From Marsupella aquatica (Eukaryota > Marchantiophyta): a stretch of DNA of 64,000 nucleotides. Positions 23,928-36,377 of the stretch are shown piece by piece. A model generated the notes under the pieces. That model made no database searches and was not told the origin of the DNA. It saw only the letters and a program-made list of their open reading frames with translations. The position numbers were made by a program, and so were the translations under genes. The DNA is taken from the NCBI GenBank assembly GCA_973895155.1, contig OZ316891.1, positions 17,856,001-17,920,000 on the forward strand, in the 5' to 3' direction. The number at the start of each line of letters is the position of its first letter. The stretch's first letter is position 1.

Positions 23928-24654
23928 GTATGAAGACGATCAATTGACTCCGGGAAGCAGGCAAGCATGCATTTCAATGCTGACGGACTGTTGGCAGGCG
24001 CTCGCTGCCGAATCGAATACTCTGGACATACAGACGAAGATTTGTAGACTGAAGACAACCTTGAATGACGTCGACTTGGATCACTCATACAAAAGATCAC
24101 CATATCCTTCAGAAGTTCTTGGTCTTCATTTGCTCACATCCTGCATTATCTTACGATCTTTGATTCACACGTTGGCTGGAATGCAAGGAAATTTCATTTT
24201 TGATAGTTGAAGAGTTTCAGGCCCATTTCTTGTGGCTGAGCTATGCTGCCAGTCCAGAGCTCTTGAACTAAGATATGCAAATTTCGGGCTATTGGATTCA
24301 GGCAAGCACGTATGTATTGGACTCTAGTTTCACGGAGGAGAATGAAATGCTAGCTTTGATGGGTGAATCTTGTCTTATTGATATTTTGTCTTATTGATAT
24401 TTTTGGTCATATATTTTTATTTCAATGTGCCTTTTCTAGGTGTATCATTTGTGTTATGTAGATTAACAATGAATTAGGGGCCCCTTTTAATTTTTTGTTG
24501 TTTTAGAGTATTTTGAGTTCATTTTGACAACTTCTTCACTTTTTAATCTTTGCTATCCCAAGCATATACTTTACCACTGACTTTAAACTTCTACTAGTTG
24601 AGAGAAGAAGTTTACCTGTTCTGTTCTAACTAGCCCCATGCCCGTGCATTGCAC
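23928..24654. other. No gene seen
   Basis: The reading frame at 23878-24210 overlaps exon 3 of the upstream gene in another frame and is not supported. This is probably the 3' UTR and flank. Confidence 0.4.
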
Positions 24655-24890
24655 AAAAGATGTTGAGGTGAGGGTAAGATTTCAAGTGAGGGCAAGATGT
24701 TGAGGTGAGGGCAAGATTTCTAGGTGAGGGCAAGACGTCGAGGTGAGGGCAAGATTCCGAGTGAAGGCAAGATTCCGAGTGAAGGCTCGATGTCAAGGTG
24801 AATGCAACATTTTGAGGTGAGGGCAAGATGTGGAGGTGAGGGCAAGATGTTGAGGAGATGCGAAGATGTAGGCAAGGGCTAGATGTCAAT
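24655..24890. repeat. Minisatellite, GAGGTGAGGGCAAGATGTT-like unit
   Basis: About eleven imperfect copies of a 17-20-base purine-rich unit (GGTGAGGGCAAGATGTTGA and variants). It is the reverse-complement family of the tract at 4930-5300. Just upstream is GCCCGTGCATTGCACAAAAG. Confidence 0.8.
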
Positions 24891-25159
24891 AAGAGGCAAA
24901 AAAGGTCCTCTTGGGTTCGGCCTATTTCCGAATGTCACGCGATTGACATGGCACTAGAAGGAAATCGGGATTTTATCACTACCTAATTCACTTGTTTCAG
25001 AGTGATAACGGACAATTTACAACTCAATGGTTTGAGTGCACTAATGTCAGTCGCTTTAGACAACTAGTCGTATTGAGCATGAAGTCGTTTATAACAAGTA
25101 CTCAAAATGTATGAGTGGTTTACATCACCGTCGGTTTCAACCCAACGGTCTTAAATAAC

Positions 25160-25690
25160 TAGAAAAATAACAGTTATTTAAATTTTGCCCAAAACAACTA
25201 CTATGGTGACTTTTTTGACAAATGATACTTAGACATGTGACGGTCTCCACAATCATTGGGGGTGACATTTGCCAAAAGTCAATTGTGGTCAATGCACCTT
25301 GAACCTCAAACAACTTCTTTCATGACTAGAATTCAAGTAGAAACTATATAGCCCTTGCCACTATATGACTAGATTTTGAGTCTTAAAGATACTTTGTGTC
25401 AAACTTTTAATACTAGTTATATGACTAGAAAAATAACAATTATTAAATTTTTCCCAAAACAACTACTATGGTGACTTTTTTTGACAAATGATACCTAAAC
25501 ATGTGGCGGTCTCCACAATCATTGGGGGTGACAATTGCCAAAAGTCAATTGTGGTCAATGCACCCTGAACCTCAAATAACTTCTTTCATGACTAGAATTC
25601 AAGTAGAAACTATATAGCCCTTGCCACTATATGACTAGATTTTGAGTCTTAAAGATACTTTGTGTCAACTTTTAATACTAGTTATATGAC
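25160..25690. repeat. 266-bp tandem duplication in the left arm of element B
   Basis: The unit beginning CTAGAAAAATAAC is repeated at 25160 and 25426, with few differences (both contain CGGTCTCCACAATCATTGGG and ATATAGCCCTTGCCACTATA). A third copy begins near 25690 and diverges. Sequence from 24990 to 26400 is otherwise non-coding subterminal DNA with many ATATGACTAG/ACTAGTTATATGAC motifs. Confidence 0.85.
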
Positions 25691-26404
25691 TAGAATTGAA
25701 ATCATAACCAAATTACATTTACAACTTGTAGTGTCACTAAATTTAAAGTGATAACATGACATATTAGACACATGTAGTACTTACAGCTATATAACTAAGT
25801 TTGATGTAATAAAGATATTATTTTGCAATTTAGTTCTTGATATATGTCTTAAATTGAAGTAGTAATTGTAAAGTTTTTGTTATTTGTTATATATGACTGT
25901 ATTTACAGACCTATCATTCAGTCCATTATTACTTGCTATATGACTACATCTTAAGTGTTATAGATTGCTACGTTACAACTTTAAAATGGGTGATGAACAT
26001 CATTCATATCTTTGATAACTATAGTTGCAGTAGTATGACCATAGTCTAGTATTGATCACTTCAATTGTAGTGATTTGGGTGTACTATAGAACTTGAATGA
26101 TAGTACATTAGAATGTCGAATCACTAGATGTAGAGTCATTAGTTTTAAAGTTCTAAACCCTAAATAGCAATAGCAAAAACCTCAAATGTCTCACATACAC
26201 ATTCAAATAAATTTGAGAAATGACACAATCTTAGTAAGTCATCATTTCAAACACCAACAAAATTCCAGAGTGATACACATCTGGGAATCCAAAAACCGAG
26301 AGCCATAGTTGCACAATAGTATCCATGCTACCTATATGGGAACCTACATACTTCTTCAATCACATGGATTCTCTATTGCAAGCTCTACTCCTCAATTACT
26401 AATC

Positions 26405-29384
26405 CTACTTCCTCATTAACTTCTGCCTCCACAAAAATGGGTGCCCCTTCACATGTTTGAGGGCTACCAAGTCTTCTGGGTGCTTTTCTTGGAGAGGTGC
26501 ATCTCCATTCAAAATAGAAACAACTTTGACAATCAAGAAGCCAGTAGGAACTGGGTTGTCATAATATCGATCAAGTCCACATACTCCATCGATTTTAGCA
26601 ATAGCAATCACCTGCTGATCCACTGGTGATTTCAATTTCACCATGTCTCCTACTTTAAACGTCACACATCAACAACATAACACAGCTATTTCATTACTTA
26701 GACTTGTTAATGACAAGTTACAGCAAATAAATGAATAGGACATGTATTGAAAGCAATCATTTGCTTTTGCTCACCTTCAAGACAAAAGGTGAAGGGATCG
26801 ACTTTGAAAACTCTGTAACAATGGCTTCTTCATATGACTTTGTCAAAACAACTTCAGGTGTCAAAGCTTCTATTATCTCCTACGGCAAAACAGATTAGGG
26901 TGAGACAACTTACATAAGCACGCCCTACCAGGTTCACATTACAAATTCATGGAATAATGAACACATTAATAGTACAAATTTTAGGGTTTAGATGGTATTC
27001 CAACCTTATCTTTGAATTGTCTGCTTTGATCATGTTGCGCAGGCAAACTGTATATCACCTCTGTTTCTTCATTGATCTCTTGCTTCACAATCACTGGGTC
27101 ATAATTATATTCCACAGCAGCATTGAGATCAATCCCCTGATCATCTTCAACTGCCCATTAACATTTCAAAACATTAGAAAACATTCACTAATCCAAGTCA
27201 TGCATGCTTGATTACACATACTTTAACTGTCCTCTGTAAAGAACATACCTTCTTTGGTCAAGTCCACCAAAAAGTCTAGTTTCACAGCTGAAGTACTATG
27301 GCCTGAATGACTTTTTGGAACTGAACTCATTCGTGATGGCATTGAAGACTGTCCCGGCCCAACTGGGACAGTTCTGGTTTCTTCCACATCTTGACTTAGG
27401 CTAGGTTTTGTCAAAACAGTTAACATTTTGTCAAACCCAACACTCATCCCTGTACTTATTGCATTCACAATTGTACTCAACATACGCTCATCACGTCCTT
27501 CCTCGTCTCCCATCATAGCCCTGGAACCTGGTGTCTGCAACCATTGAACAATCATACAAAAGTTAGTGAATATCACCTAGACTTGGCAATTTGGAAATCA
27601 AAAATTGGACTTGTGAACTAATACTCACAATTGACTTTCTGCCTCTCCGATGAGATGGTGTGGTCTGTCCTGTGACAGATCTCACACTTGATACTCCAAA
27701 TCTATCATCTTTTGAGCGTAGCTCAGACAGAGGTGGACTTTCCCCTCTTTTTCTCTTCTGAGCAATGAAACCAAACAATACATATTAGAATGAAACTTCT
27801 TGCTTCTTTGCATACCAATTGCTAAAACAAAGGAAGACACATGCTGTAATCCTACTTGTTGTTTACAAACATTCATAATAACTGTAAATGAATCTTGTAT
27901 ACTTACAAAGTCAGACTCCTTCCCACGGTAGCCACCTCGTCCAACCCTTGATGGATTAATGACTTTAGATCTTGCATACTTCATCTTGTCAATGCTAGAC
28001 ATCCCTTCTGGAGACAGCCACCACTCACACAATGCCTTCCAATGTTCAGGCTTCACATTCTCAAGGGGCTTCTTGTCCAAGCGTCTTCCACCTTCCTGAA
28101 AATATTTGTGGAGTCTTGCTCGCTGTGCTTTCATTACTGCTGAACAATGAGACCTGAACTTCTTCATTGACAGAGTCCCCTGTACATACTCCCAATCGTT
28201 CTCCAACACAGCATAAACATGAAGAAGAACCCCTGAGTCTTGCTTCTTAATCTCATGGATAGAAGGATTCAGTTTACCCATACACACAGCATGAAGATCA
28301 TCTCCCCAACGTGCCCGATATGGATCATTGGGATCAACATCATTGTTCCAAATCTGCACACAATGCATCATAAGAGACCAATAACAGAGGACAAACAATA
28401 AATCACAAGCATGATCTTTCACAAGCAACATACAGTGATTGCAGCTTTCTTCATGCCCAACTTGCGACGCTCGCTTGTCTTCTCTTCCCATTGTTTCTTT
28501 GCAGCACGAGATGGTTGTCATACGTGTGTCTGTTCTGATCTTTCTGTGACAATTCCATCATCCAGATCACGAGCAGATGCTCTAGGCAAGGGTGTCACTA
28601 CCACAACCAACCAAAGAGATTCTGTTAGCAAGTCAAACATTAATGTAACTTGTGACAATCAATCTGCAACTGTGAGAATCTTTGAACTCAGGATTCACTT
28701 GGCAAGTCAAAAACAAGTTCATGACAAGTGAGGTAATGAATAAATTACTTACACACACTCACTTCCTTTGTCCTAGGATCCACATAATATTTAAGCCCTG
28801 ACTTTCGGGGAGCCTGAGGATAACAGTGTGCACATTCAAGTAATTAGTAACAGTAGCACCAGATTGAGATATACAGAAATTGGACAATTAATGCAATTAG
28901 CTTCAAGTGAAGTAGAAAATGACAGTGAGTCTTCTCTTACCTTACGTAGCTCTTCAACACCATCTGATTCAAAGCCATCACTTAAACCTGCCCCATAATT
29001 TGTCTCAGCTGATTTTTCAGACTCATCACTCCCACTGTTGTCACTCTCCATGATTTTCTCCAGGTGCCTGCCAAGTAATCGTGAACTCCTACGCTTTGCT
29101 ATAGACGGCTGATTCTGTTCAATCTTCTTTGACAACTTAGATAGACGCTTGACCCTTGCCTCACCCTGTAAATTGCAATCTCCCTGGCAATGTCATGAGT
29201 GTGAACCATTAGTAATAAATTCAAGGCATAAATTCAAAACTATATAGGGATAGAGTACATACTTTAAATCTCTTGCAGCAGTTCCTACGAACTGGTCAAG
29301 TATAGCTTGGTTGGCTGCTATGTTCTTATTTCTCTGTGCCTCATAGGCATTCTCAGAACCTTTCACCCCAGACCGATCATGCAT
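26405..29384 (-). pseudogene. TnpA-like protein of element B (plant En/Spm Ptta/TNP1-like)
   Basis: A multi-exon gene downstream of the transposase. Recognisable coding blocks in order are 29384-29270 (GSENAYEAQRNKNIAANQA), 29166-28940 (basic-acidic, KRRSSRLLGRHLEKIM), 28814-28755, 28600-28440, 28353-27910, 27770-27560, 27530-27230 and 26665-26405. The block at 28353-27910 (IWNNDVDPNDPYRARWG, RSHCSAVMKAQRARLHKYFQ, HWKALCEWWLS, ARSKVINPSRVGRGGY) fits the plant Ptta/En/Spm transposase family. The last block (FKVGDMVKLKSPVDQQVIAI ... GFLIVKVV) fits a TNP1/EN/SPM C-terminal domain. An in-frame TGA (THV-stop-QPSRAAKKQW) is seen near 28518 unless a splice site removes it, so it is probably non-functional. 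Exon limits between blocks are approximate. Confidence 0.6.
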
Positions 29385-29458
29385 TTCAATTCAAAACTGC
29401 ATAAAAAAACACTATCACCAAAGAGCAATCAGTACTTCCTGCCCCAAGAGGCACATTC

Positions 29459-32400
29459 TCACTCTTCATCTGAATCTTCTTCATCTTCCCAAACATCATC
29501 ATCATCACTATCACTTCTTGTCAACACTGCCATCTCCTGAAAAACTACAATTTCTCCTTCATCCAAGGGAGAAACCCACTTTGCCTTCAAGATTATGGCT
29601 GGTTCAGAATGTAACACAGGTCCATAGTCAAGCACAAGTATCTGTGTCAGAACCCCCACATATGTAAGCTTGGCCAAATTCACCCCGGTTTCTTCCCTGA
29701 TCTGCTCATGGAAAGTTGTGGCCACCTCGGAATCAAATGTAGCATATCCTTGACAATCAGTGTCCCTAAGAGTGGACATCTCACGCCATTCGCCATTCCT
29801 ATCTTTGCAGTGCATCACTCTATAATGGTTCCCAAAAGCCTTCATTGAAATGTAAGACAAAGCCTTCTGGCTTGGTGGAAAAGAAATTGCAGTCAACAGC
29901 AACTTGTCCTCATTGTCATCCAGGTTAGCCTTGTGTATTGTATCCCTGAACCACACTCCAAAAGGAATGGAAGCAAATTCAGCAGGACAGGCCATTGCTT
30001 GACGTCTGCCTCATCATCGTTCTGCATTATGCTGTCTTAGAACAGCTTCTCTTTCTATCCTTCGCTCCTCCTCTTCTGACTCATACAACCTTCCAAGCAA
30101 GCAAAGAACAATATCAGATACCACAAAAGAAAGACTGTCATATTGTGACAATGCATTTAGAACTACATTATTGAACACTCAGACAACCAGCAACAAAATG
30201 ATGTAGTTATTTCATGTACATGAGCCATGGTGCAACCTGTACATGGTTCTATAGGTAATAGGTGTGGGCAGTATCTCGATCAGCAACACTTAGAGACAGT
30301 TTACTTGAGGCCCCTTCCAGGACCACACCTTTAACCCCTGCCTCTTCTTCAGAGTCCCAGACCCGCTGCCGAGTTACTTCGCACTGAACCATATACTCTG
30401 TGAGAAATCCTAATGCCTCCTCTAGGATATAACCCTCAGCCATAGATGCCTCTGGTTGTGCCCTGTTTCTTACAAAACCCTTTAGTTTTTTCAAGTATCT
30501 CTCAATTGGATACATCCACCGTTGTGACACAGGTCCACATATATCTAGCTCTTCCACTATATGCACCATCAAATGTGTCATGACATCAAAAAACGAAGCT
30601 GGAAAATGCATTTCCAGAGCACACAAAGTATGTGCCACATCTGTCATCAGTTCATCCTTAGTGCTAGGGTCCCAGACCTTACAGCAAATTTTACGCCACA
30701 CACGACACACACTAATGATAGCCATTCGAGGTCCTGTTCCCATCAAGTCCTTCAATGCCAAGGGAAGTATCTGCTGCATGAGGCAATGGTAGTCATGAGA
30801 CTTGAGGCCAGCCAACTTATTGTTGGCTCTCACACACTTTGCCAACGAGCTACCAAAATCTGTGGGAATCTTCAAGTTCTTCAAAGTGCCCAGGAACTTC
30901 TCCAGCTCTGGTTTGCTCATCACATAGGGCGCCTTGGGCTTCACAAAATGGTCCTTCTTATTGTTTGGATGAGGCTTCATCCACAGCTGCTCGTGAATGC
31001 CTTCAGCCTCCATATCATTCCGCACAGCAGTGGTATCCTTCTTCCCAGAAGTAGTGTGAATCAAATTCTGAGCAATGTTCTTCTCTGTGTGCATGGGATC
31101 CAGCACATGGTTGATCAGAAGTTTCTGCATCCAAACAACAAAAAGCAGATTGACAGTCCAACTGCAAATTGACATGTGTGTACAATGCTGGTACTATGCA
31201 ATATCTTAAAGTGAAAAAGGTGAATGCCAGTGTGACTTTACTCACCGACCAGTATGGCAGTTTTGCAAGACCTTGTGTCCTCTTCACCCCATGAAACTTC
31301 GAAGGACAGTTCTTGCTTCCTTGTTTGGCCCCAGGTGTTTTCAAGTACTCTTCCACATCAGCAGCAAAGGATAATTTTTGCTCACAAGTCATCCTTGGGG
31401 GAGGCCCCCGTGGCTCGCACTCCCCATCAAATTTTGCTGCATAACTTTGGGAGCGGTATTTATTCTCCTCCAACCACCTTCGACTCCCCAGAAATACATT
31501 CTTGGATAGAGCGGCAGACCTTCTGCAGCTCACATTGGGACCACCCACAATGCATCCATGATATCCTTTTGTGACTTGACCCGATATGAGACCCAAAGCT
31601 GGATAGTCATTTACTGTCCACAATAGAATGGCCCGTAGATTGAACCACTTATTCAGGCCAGGCCTGTCAAGTGCATCAAAGCATGGAACTCCCTCCCAGA
31701 GCTCCAAAAGCTCCTCCAGCAATGGAGCCATGTAAATGTCAATGTTGCGGTCAGTCACTGAATCAGGCCCAGGGATCAGCAAAGATAACATAATGAAGAA
31801 CTTCTTGGTGGACAACCAATGGGGCAGATTGTAATTCAACAATACAACAGGCCATGTAGAGTGCTTGAGGTTGTTTTCCCCAAAGGGGTTCACACCATCC
31901 AGAGCCAATCCAAGGTGTACATTGCGAGGCTATGCTTCAAATGTTGGATCAATGGTTGTATCAATCTCCTTCCGTGCCCTAGAATCTGCAACATGCCGGA
32001 CCTTTCCATCTGTGCTTTTATTGTCCTTATGCCATGTCATCAACTCTGAAATTGCCTTGCACCTGTACATTCGTTTCAACCTGGGTATGAGGGGGAAATG
32101 TCGAAGGACTTTCACAGGTTGCTTTGATTGTCCAACCTGCTTATACCTAGGCTTTTTGCACAGTGGACACTCTTCGCAATGAGCATGCTCCTTTCTGAAT
32201 AGGACACATCCATCCTCACAAGCATCAATTTTGACATAATCCAAGCCAGCATGACTGATCAGCTTCTTGCATGCATACAGGTTTTTAGGCAGCAGATTCT
32301 TAGCAGGCATCAACTGTTTCCCCATCAACGAAAGCAGTTCATCAACTCCAAAGTTGGTGAAACCATGATTATCAATGGCATGTGTTTAGAAATGTCAACA

Positions 32401-33024
32401 CAAATGACAATTGGGAAGTAGTGGACCCCTCATACAAAGGGGCACACGCCTCTTCAAATGCTCGCATCATCTTCTCCTCTGCCTGTTGGTCCCAAATCTG
32501 AGGTGTTGCTTCTCCAGATGTACTATCTGCCTCCAGAAGATCATCCATGTTGAAGAGACCCTCTTTGCTTTCCTGTAGAGTGGGCTCCTCTGCAGTGGTT
32601 TCTTGGACACGTTCACTGGCATTAGCAGTTTCACTTGGTATTGCCAGGTCCTCTAGTATCCCAGGGATATCTATGCCACAATCCATATCATTGGCAAGTT
32701 CCTCTACACATCTTGCATTGTCCACAGGGCCCTCAAATGCACCATCCCCCTCCATGCAGTGTGCATTCCACTCATCATCAGAGAGCCACAGTCCTCTCCC
32801 CACCAATACCTTTGCGATGGGTGGCGAGAATTCTGAATGAGGTGCTTTTTGACTGTCCCTAGACTCACACGATTACCCCTACAGTTGCAAATGTAGCAAG
32901 GACATTTTATCTTTGTCATCCCAGCAGCTCTACAAGCTGCAGTCTGTCGACGCCATAACTTATCATCCCTCCTATTCAAGTCATCTTGACTACCACGAAA
33001 GTTCCTCAACATTGTTTCAGCCAC
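29459..33024 (-). pseudogene. TNP2-type CACTA transposase of element B, broken
   Basis: Parts in order: an N-terminal zinc-binding block with CPCYICNC and a VKKHL helix (32.9 kb); Transposase_21 with LDGVNPFGENN and LLIPGPDSVTDRNID (31.9-31.25 kb); a second core exon with LDPMHTEKNIAQNL and HDYHCLMQQILPL; DUF4218-like FDVMTHLMVHIVEEL ... RWMYPIERYLKKLKGF (30.55 kb); and a DUF4216-like block (29995-29459) ending in an acidic tail. Compared with the element A copy it has a frameshift near 32800, another near 32365 (after LTFLNTCH), and an in-frame TAG at about 31930 just before PRNVHLGLALDGVNPFG. It is a dead transposase by sequence, though large parts remain well conserved. Confidence 0.85.
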
Positions 33025-33264
33025 TTCAAGTCAATCCAATCAATGTCTTCCACTCAATTTGCCAGAATGTAGAGGACCCACGTACCTTGCAACCTCTGCA
33101 AGCTCTCTGGATACTGCAATCCACTCTAATGGTACCAGCACTGGACTCCACACCTCTAGGCTACTCTGCACGTACATCCATGACCATATCAGAATACAAT
33201 GGTGTATAGTCATAGAATCCCACTCCACTAGCTCAGTGATATCAGATCTGTGAATCTTATCAGA

Positions 33265-33802
33265 TCAGTACAAATACCACTCCTGTGCTCGATGATAGTC
33301 AAGCCTCAGGTACTCAGGCAGGTACATTAAGTCATCTAAGTCTAACCCAAGATCATGCCATGGTGGTCTACGATCTGTGCCTACAAGTAGTGGCTACTAA
33401 ATCATATGGCAAAACATGTAGCAAACTACTACATTCCTCATCATCCTCTTCACACCCGGCTTCACACTCATCTGCCGAAAAGTAAACCTCCTCCTCATTT
33501 CCCCTACAATACTGTACAACAGATTCAAGGCTGACAATGATTCTGCCAGGTGGGGGTACAAATTTCCGGATGACCAAACCAACTAGCCAAACCACCACAA
33601 CATACATCCATGTAGCCACCCGTATGAGGGGTCTACATATGGTATGGCAATCTGGAAAAAAACGACATACCGAGTGTAGTGTTTCACCTCCAACATTCAT
33701 TGGTGAGAACCTACAACATGGACACAACAGTAAGCTCAGCTCCCTCATAATCTGTACTATCTTGCCACTCTGTAGTTGTCTCTTTAAGTTCATACTGTGC
33801 AT
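33265..33802 (-). pseudogene. F-box-like cargo gene of element B, deleted in the F-box
   Basis: Shares EEEVYFSADE with the element A gene (EEDIYFSADE) and ends with RRPPWHDLGLDLDDLMYLPE followed by YLRLDYHRAQEWY, matching the A copy closely. Between these, the F-box segment present in A is missing: the frame jumps from HVLPYDLVA to the tail, with a frame change near 33400. The order relative to the transposase and the PHD gene is the same as in A. Confidence 0.7.
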
Positions 33803-34273
33803 TTTTAGTTGCAGAAAGGTTTTACGTTTTATCTCTTACGTTTCATGTGTTTAGGATGCTTCTTTCAAACTTGAAACTCTATTGCTACCCACAGACAGTA
33901 GGTTGAAGAAAATATCCCGTTGACAATGCCCCATCCATGACAGCCAACATCCAAGACAATCGTATAAACATTGGGTCCAAACAATTCAATCACATCCACA
34001 ATATTGACATCCATGCATAAACATCAATGGGAATGTTCCTCATACTGGTATACAAAATAATTACCGAATAAATAAATAGAGTTTGAGTACTTTAGATGTT
34101 TTAGGAAGCCTTAGTCAATTAAACCGGGAGCACTGTCTCCATGCTTGTGCTAACCATTCACACAGTTCACAAAATGTGTGATTATGACAAAACATCATTG
34201 TTCCATTGATTAACTAACTGTATCAATGTCTACAGTAGTAATGATGTATTTGAACCAAAATGGACCAGGTGAA
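33803..34273. other. Spacer where element A has its BRCT gene
   Basis: About 470 bases of AT-rich non-coding sequence between the PHD and F-box-like genes of element B. No BRCT motif could be found in any frame. Confidence 0.6.
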
Positions 34274-34925
34274 TCAAAGCCAGGAGTTGTGATCATGAGC
34301 CGTTGTGCCTAGAGCAGGGTCAATAGGATGGTCAGGACAGTAAATCATCCAACGTCCCTGGTCATGTGCAGTATGATGCCAGGGCACTCTGTCCGATGCA
34401 AAACCTTGACGCTTACTCTCGGCTAGGGAAGTACGATGCCAAGTTTTGGGACATCTCAAACACTGCACGGCCTCTGCCAGATGAGGGTCACCATGGTCTT
34501 GCTGGCATGCAACACATGTATGGATGGGGCAAGACTCCACATCAAGTGGCAAGCATCCATGACAATAAAAACGAACACAATGGCTGGGGGCACTGCCTGG
34601 CAGTAGTAGAGACAATGCCACACTGAAAACACCTGTATGTCTTATCCTTACACTCTGGACAATACCAAGGATCATCATCCTTGCCTGGTGCAATAAATAC
34701 AGCAGGGCACCTGCCAACAACCTCACCAACTTTGGAAACATGGTGGAAGTGCCGATGGCAAGCCCCATCACACATGGCCAGATCTCCATGCCAGTCACAA
34801 ATGCCACAAAGCTGGGGACTACACTGACGTTTCTCAACGTCTGACCACAATTCAATCATCAACACATCTTCCTCCTTTCTCGTTCGAGTATCATTCTTTC
34901 TGGCTTTATGCTTGGTCCTAGCCAT
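34274..34925 (-). pseudogene. EDM2-like PHD-finger cargo gene of element B, frameshifted
   Basis: The start ATG at 34925 has good context (A at -3, G at +4) and gives MARTKHKARKNDTRTRKEED. The first frame has an atypical PHD: CGICDWHGDLAMCDGACHRH, then WYCPECKDKTYRCFQCG. After QCPQ the coding sense shifts frame (near 34590-34620, in a GCCCCCAGCC stretch) and continues CVRFYCHGCLPL, CPIHTCVACQQDHG, AVQCLRCPKTWHR to an end HDHNSWL at 34274. This architecture, C.ICD..G.L..C.G.C.R.FH followed by CF.CG and CP.H.C..C, is that of the PHD region of plant ENHANCED DOWNY MILDEW 2, a regulator of heterochromatin at transposons. The intact relative is at 45831-46511. Confidence 0.75.
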
Positions 34926-35553
34926 TATGACCACTGGACATGAACAAGAAAACTTGAAGAGTTATTAAACAGTTAAATTGGCTGTCATAAAACACGTACT
35001 TACCACTTGCATATTGCAATCCAATGTGGGGCCAGAATGTAGAGGACTCACTAATTGTACACACTCAACCAAGAGGAAGGCAATGAAATTTGGAGATTGC
35101 CTTGATCGGTTTCAGATGTAGATCTCAATCCCCTCTCACGTCACAAGATGTAAAAACAAGGATTCATAATCTGCAACAACACAAATGTGACACAAAATAT
35201 CATTTAAATGGAGCCACTACACAGAGCACTGGTTTGAGTTGGCAAGGACTATGCATGGACAAACATCACATGGACACTCTTCAACTTTCTTCATTCACTA
35301 TACCCGATCTAGAGCCATAAGGCATATCTGCCAGGGGGGAGTGGGAGTCATTGACAGAGACTTTAACTATTGGATTCAACTTTCATTTAACAATAGATTG
35401 TGGGCCTTCTGGAACAGAGTCATTGAACAGAGATGTTGAGTGGACTGGTGACATCTTAGATTAAAATGTTGTGCTTAGTAGATAGGGGTTTTGCAATGTA
35501 CTTCAAAACTTTAATTCCACTGAGGTGTTCAAACCCTCAATACCAAATTGTAC

Positions 35554-35586
35554 GAACACTAGTAGAAACCGGGGGGTATTTAGACC
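35554..35586 (+). repeat. Left terminus of element A: GAA target duplication and TIR
   Basis: GAA (35554-35556) is followed by CACTAGTAGAAACCGGGG (35557-35574) and then GGTATTTAGACC. Subterminal DNA to about 35850 is full of short related motifs such as GAGTCCTTTATA, AGTCGTTTAA and AACGACTA, as expected for transposase-binding repeats. Confidence 0.95.
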
Positions 35587-36377
35587 CCATTAAACGACTA
35601 TTCAGTACCGTATAGGACTTGGAAATGACTGGGAAGGACTCTAGTCCTTTATAGGATTGCGAGTCGTATGCTTTGTTACTATAATCAACTGAGTCCTTTA
35701 TAGAACTGGTTTATAAGTCGTTTAATAGACTGGATTTTCAGTCTATTTTAGTCTTTGTGTGGGTAGCTTTGGTGAGTCGTTTTCAGTCTTTTATGGGCTG
35801 CGATGATGAGTCGTTGGGAACGACTAAAAAGGTTATGGAGGGTAGTCTTTAAATATACTTTGTGGGGTATGTATAAGTCTTTCATGTCAACTGGATATGA
35901 GTGATGAAGACCCCACTATACTACTTGGAATGAACCCACTCTTGTGCACAAATAACATATTGCATTCATGTTTTATTGTGTACTTGGAATGAACTCACTC
36001 TATAAGTTCACCATTCATCATGTTAACATTAGAATACATAGTTTCAGAAAGCCATCTTCTATACCATGTACACTAATATGAATTCACAGATTCAAACAGA
36101 CTACAAAGAAGGTCACAAAGTATTCCTCTATACCATACACACTAATACTGAAATGATAAAATAGATTCAAGTATCATAGACAATCACCATAGAGCCATAG
36201 TTTGACATCAATCACTTGTTTCATACATACAGAATTCAGAAATATCAATGTCACACACAACGTCTCCTTCATCCTCTTTACCAAATGGAAAAATTGGTAC
36301 AGATATTTCTTGGATCTTTCCAAGGCAATGTCAAAATGTGACACAATTCACATGATGCTATCTACACTTGCATTCAG

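Noticed and set aside
30561-31172. Long plus-strand frame (203 residues) in element B
   Set aside because: It is the antisense of the TNP2 core exon at 31175-30249, which carries the recognisable transposase motifs.
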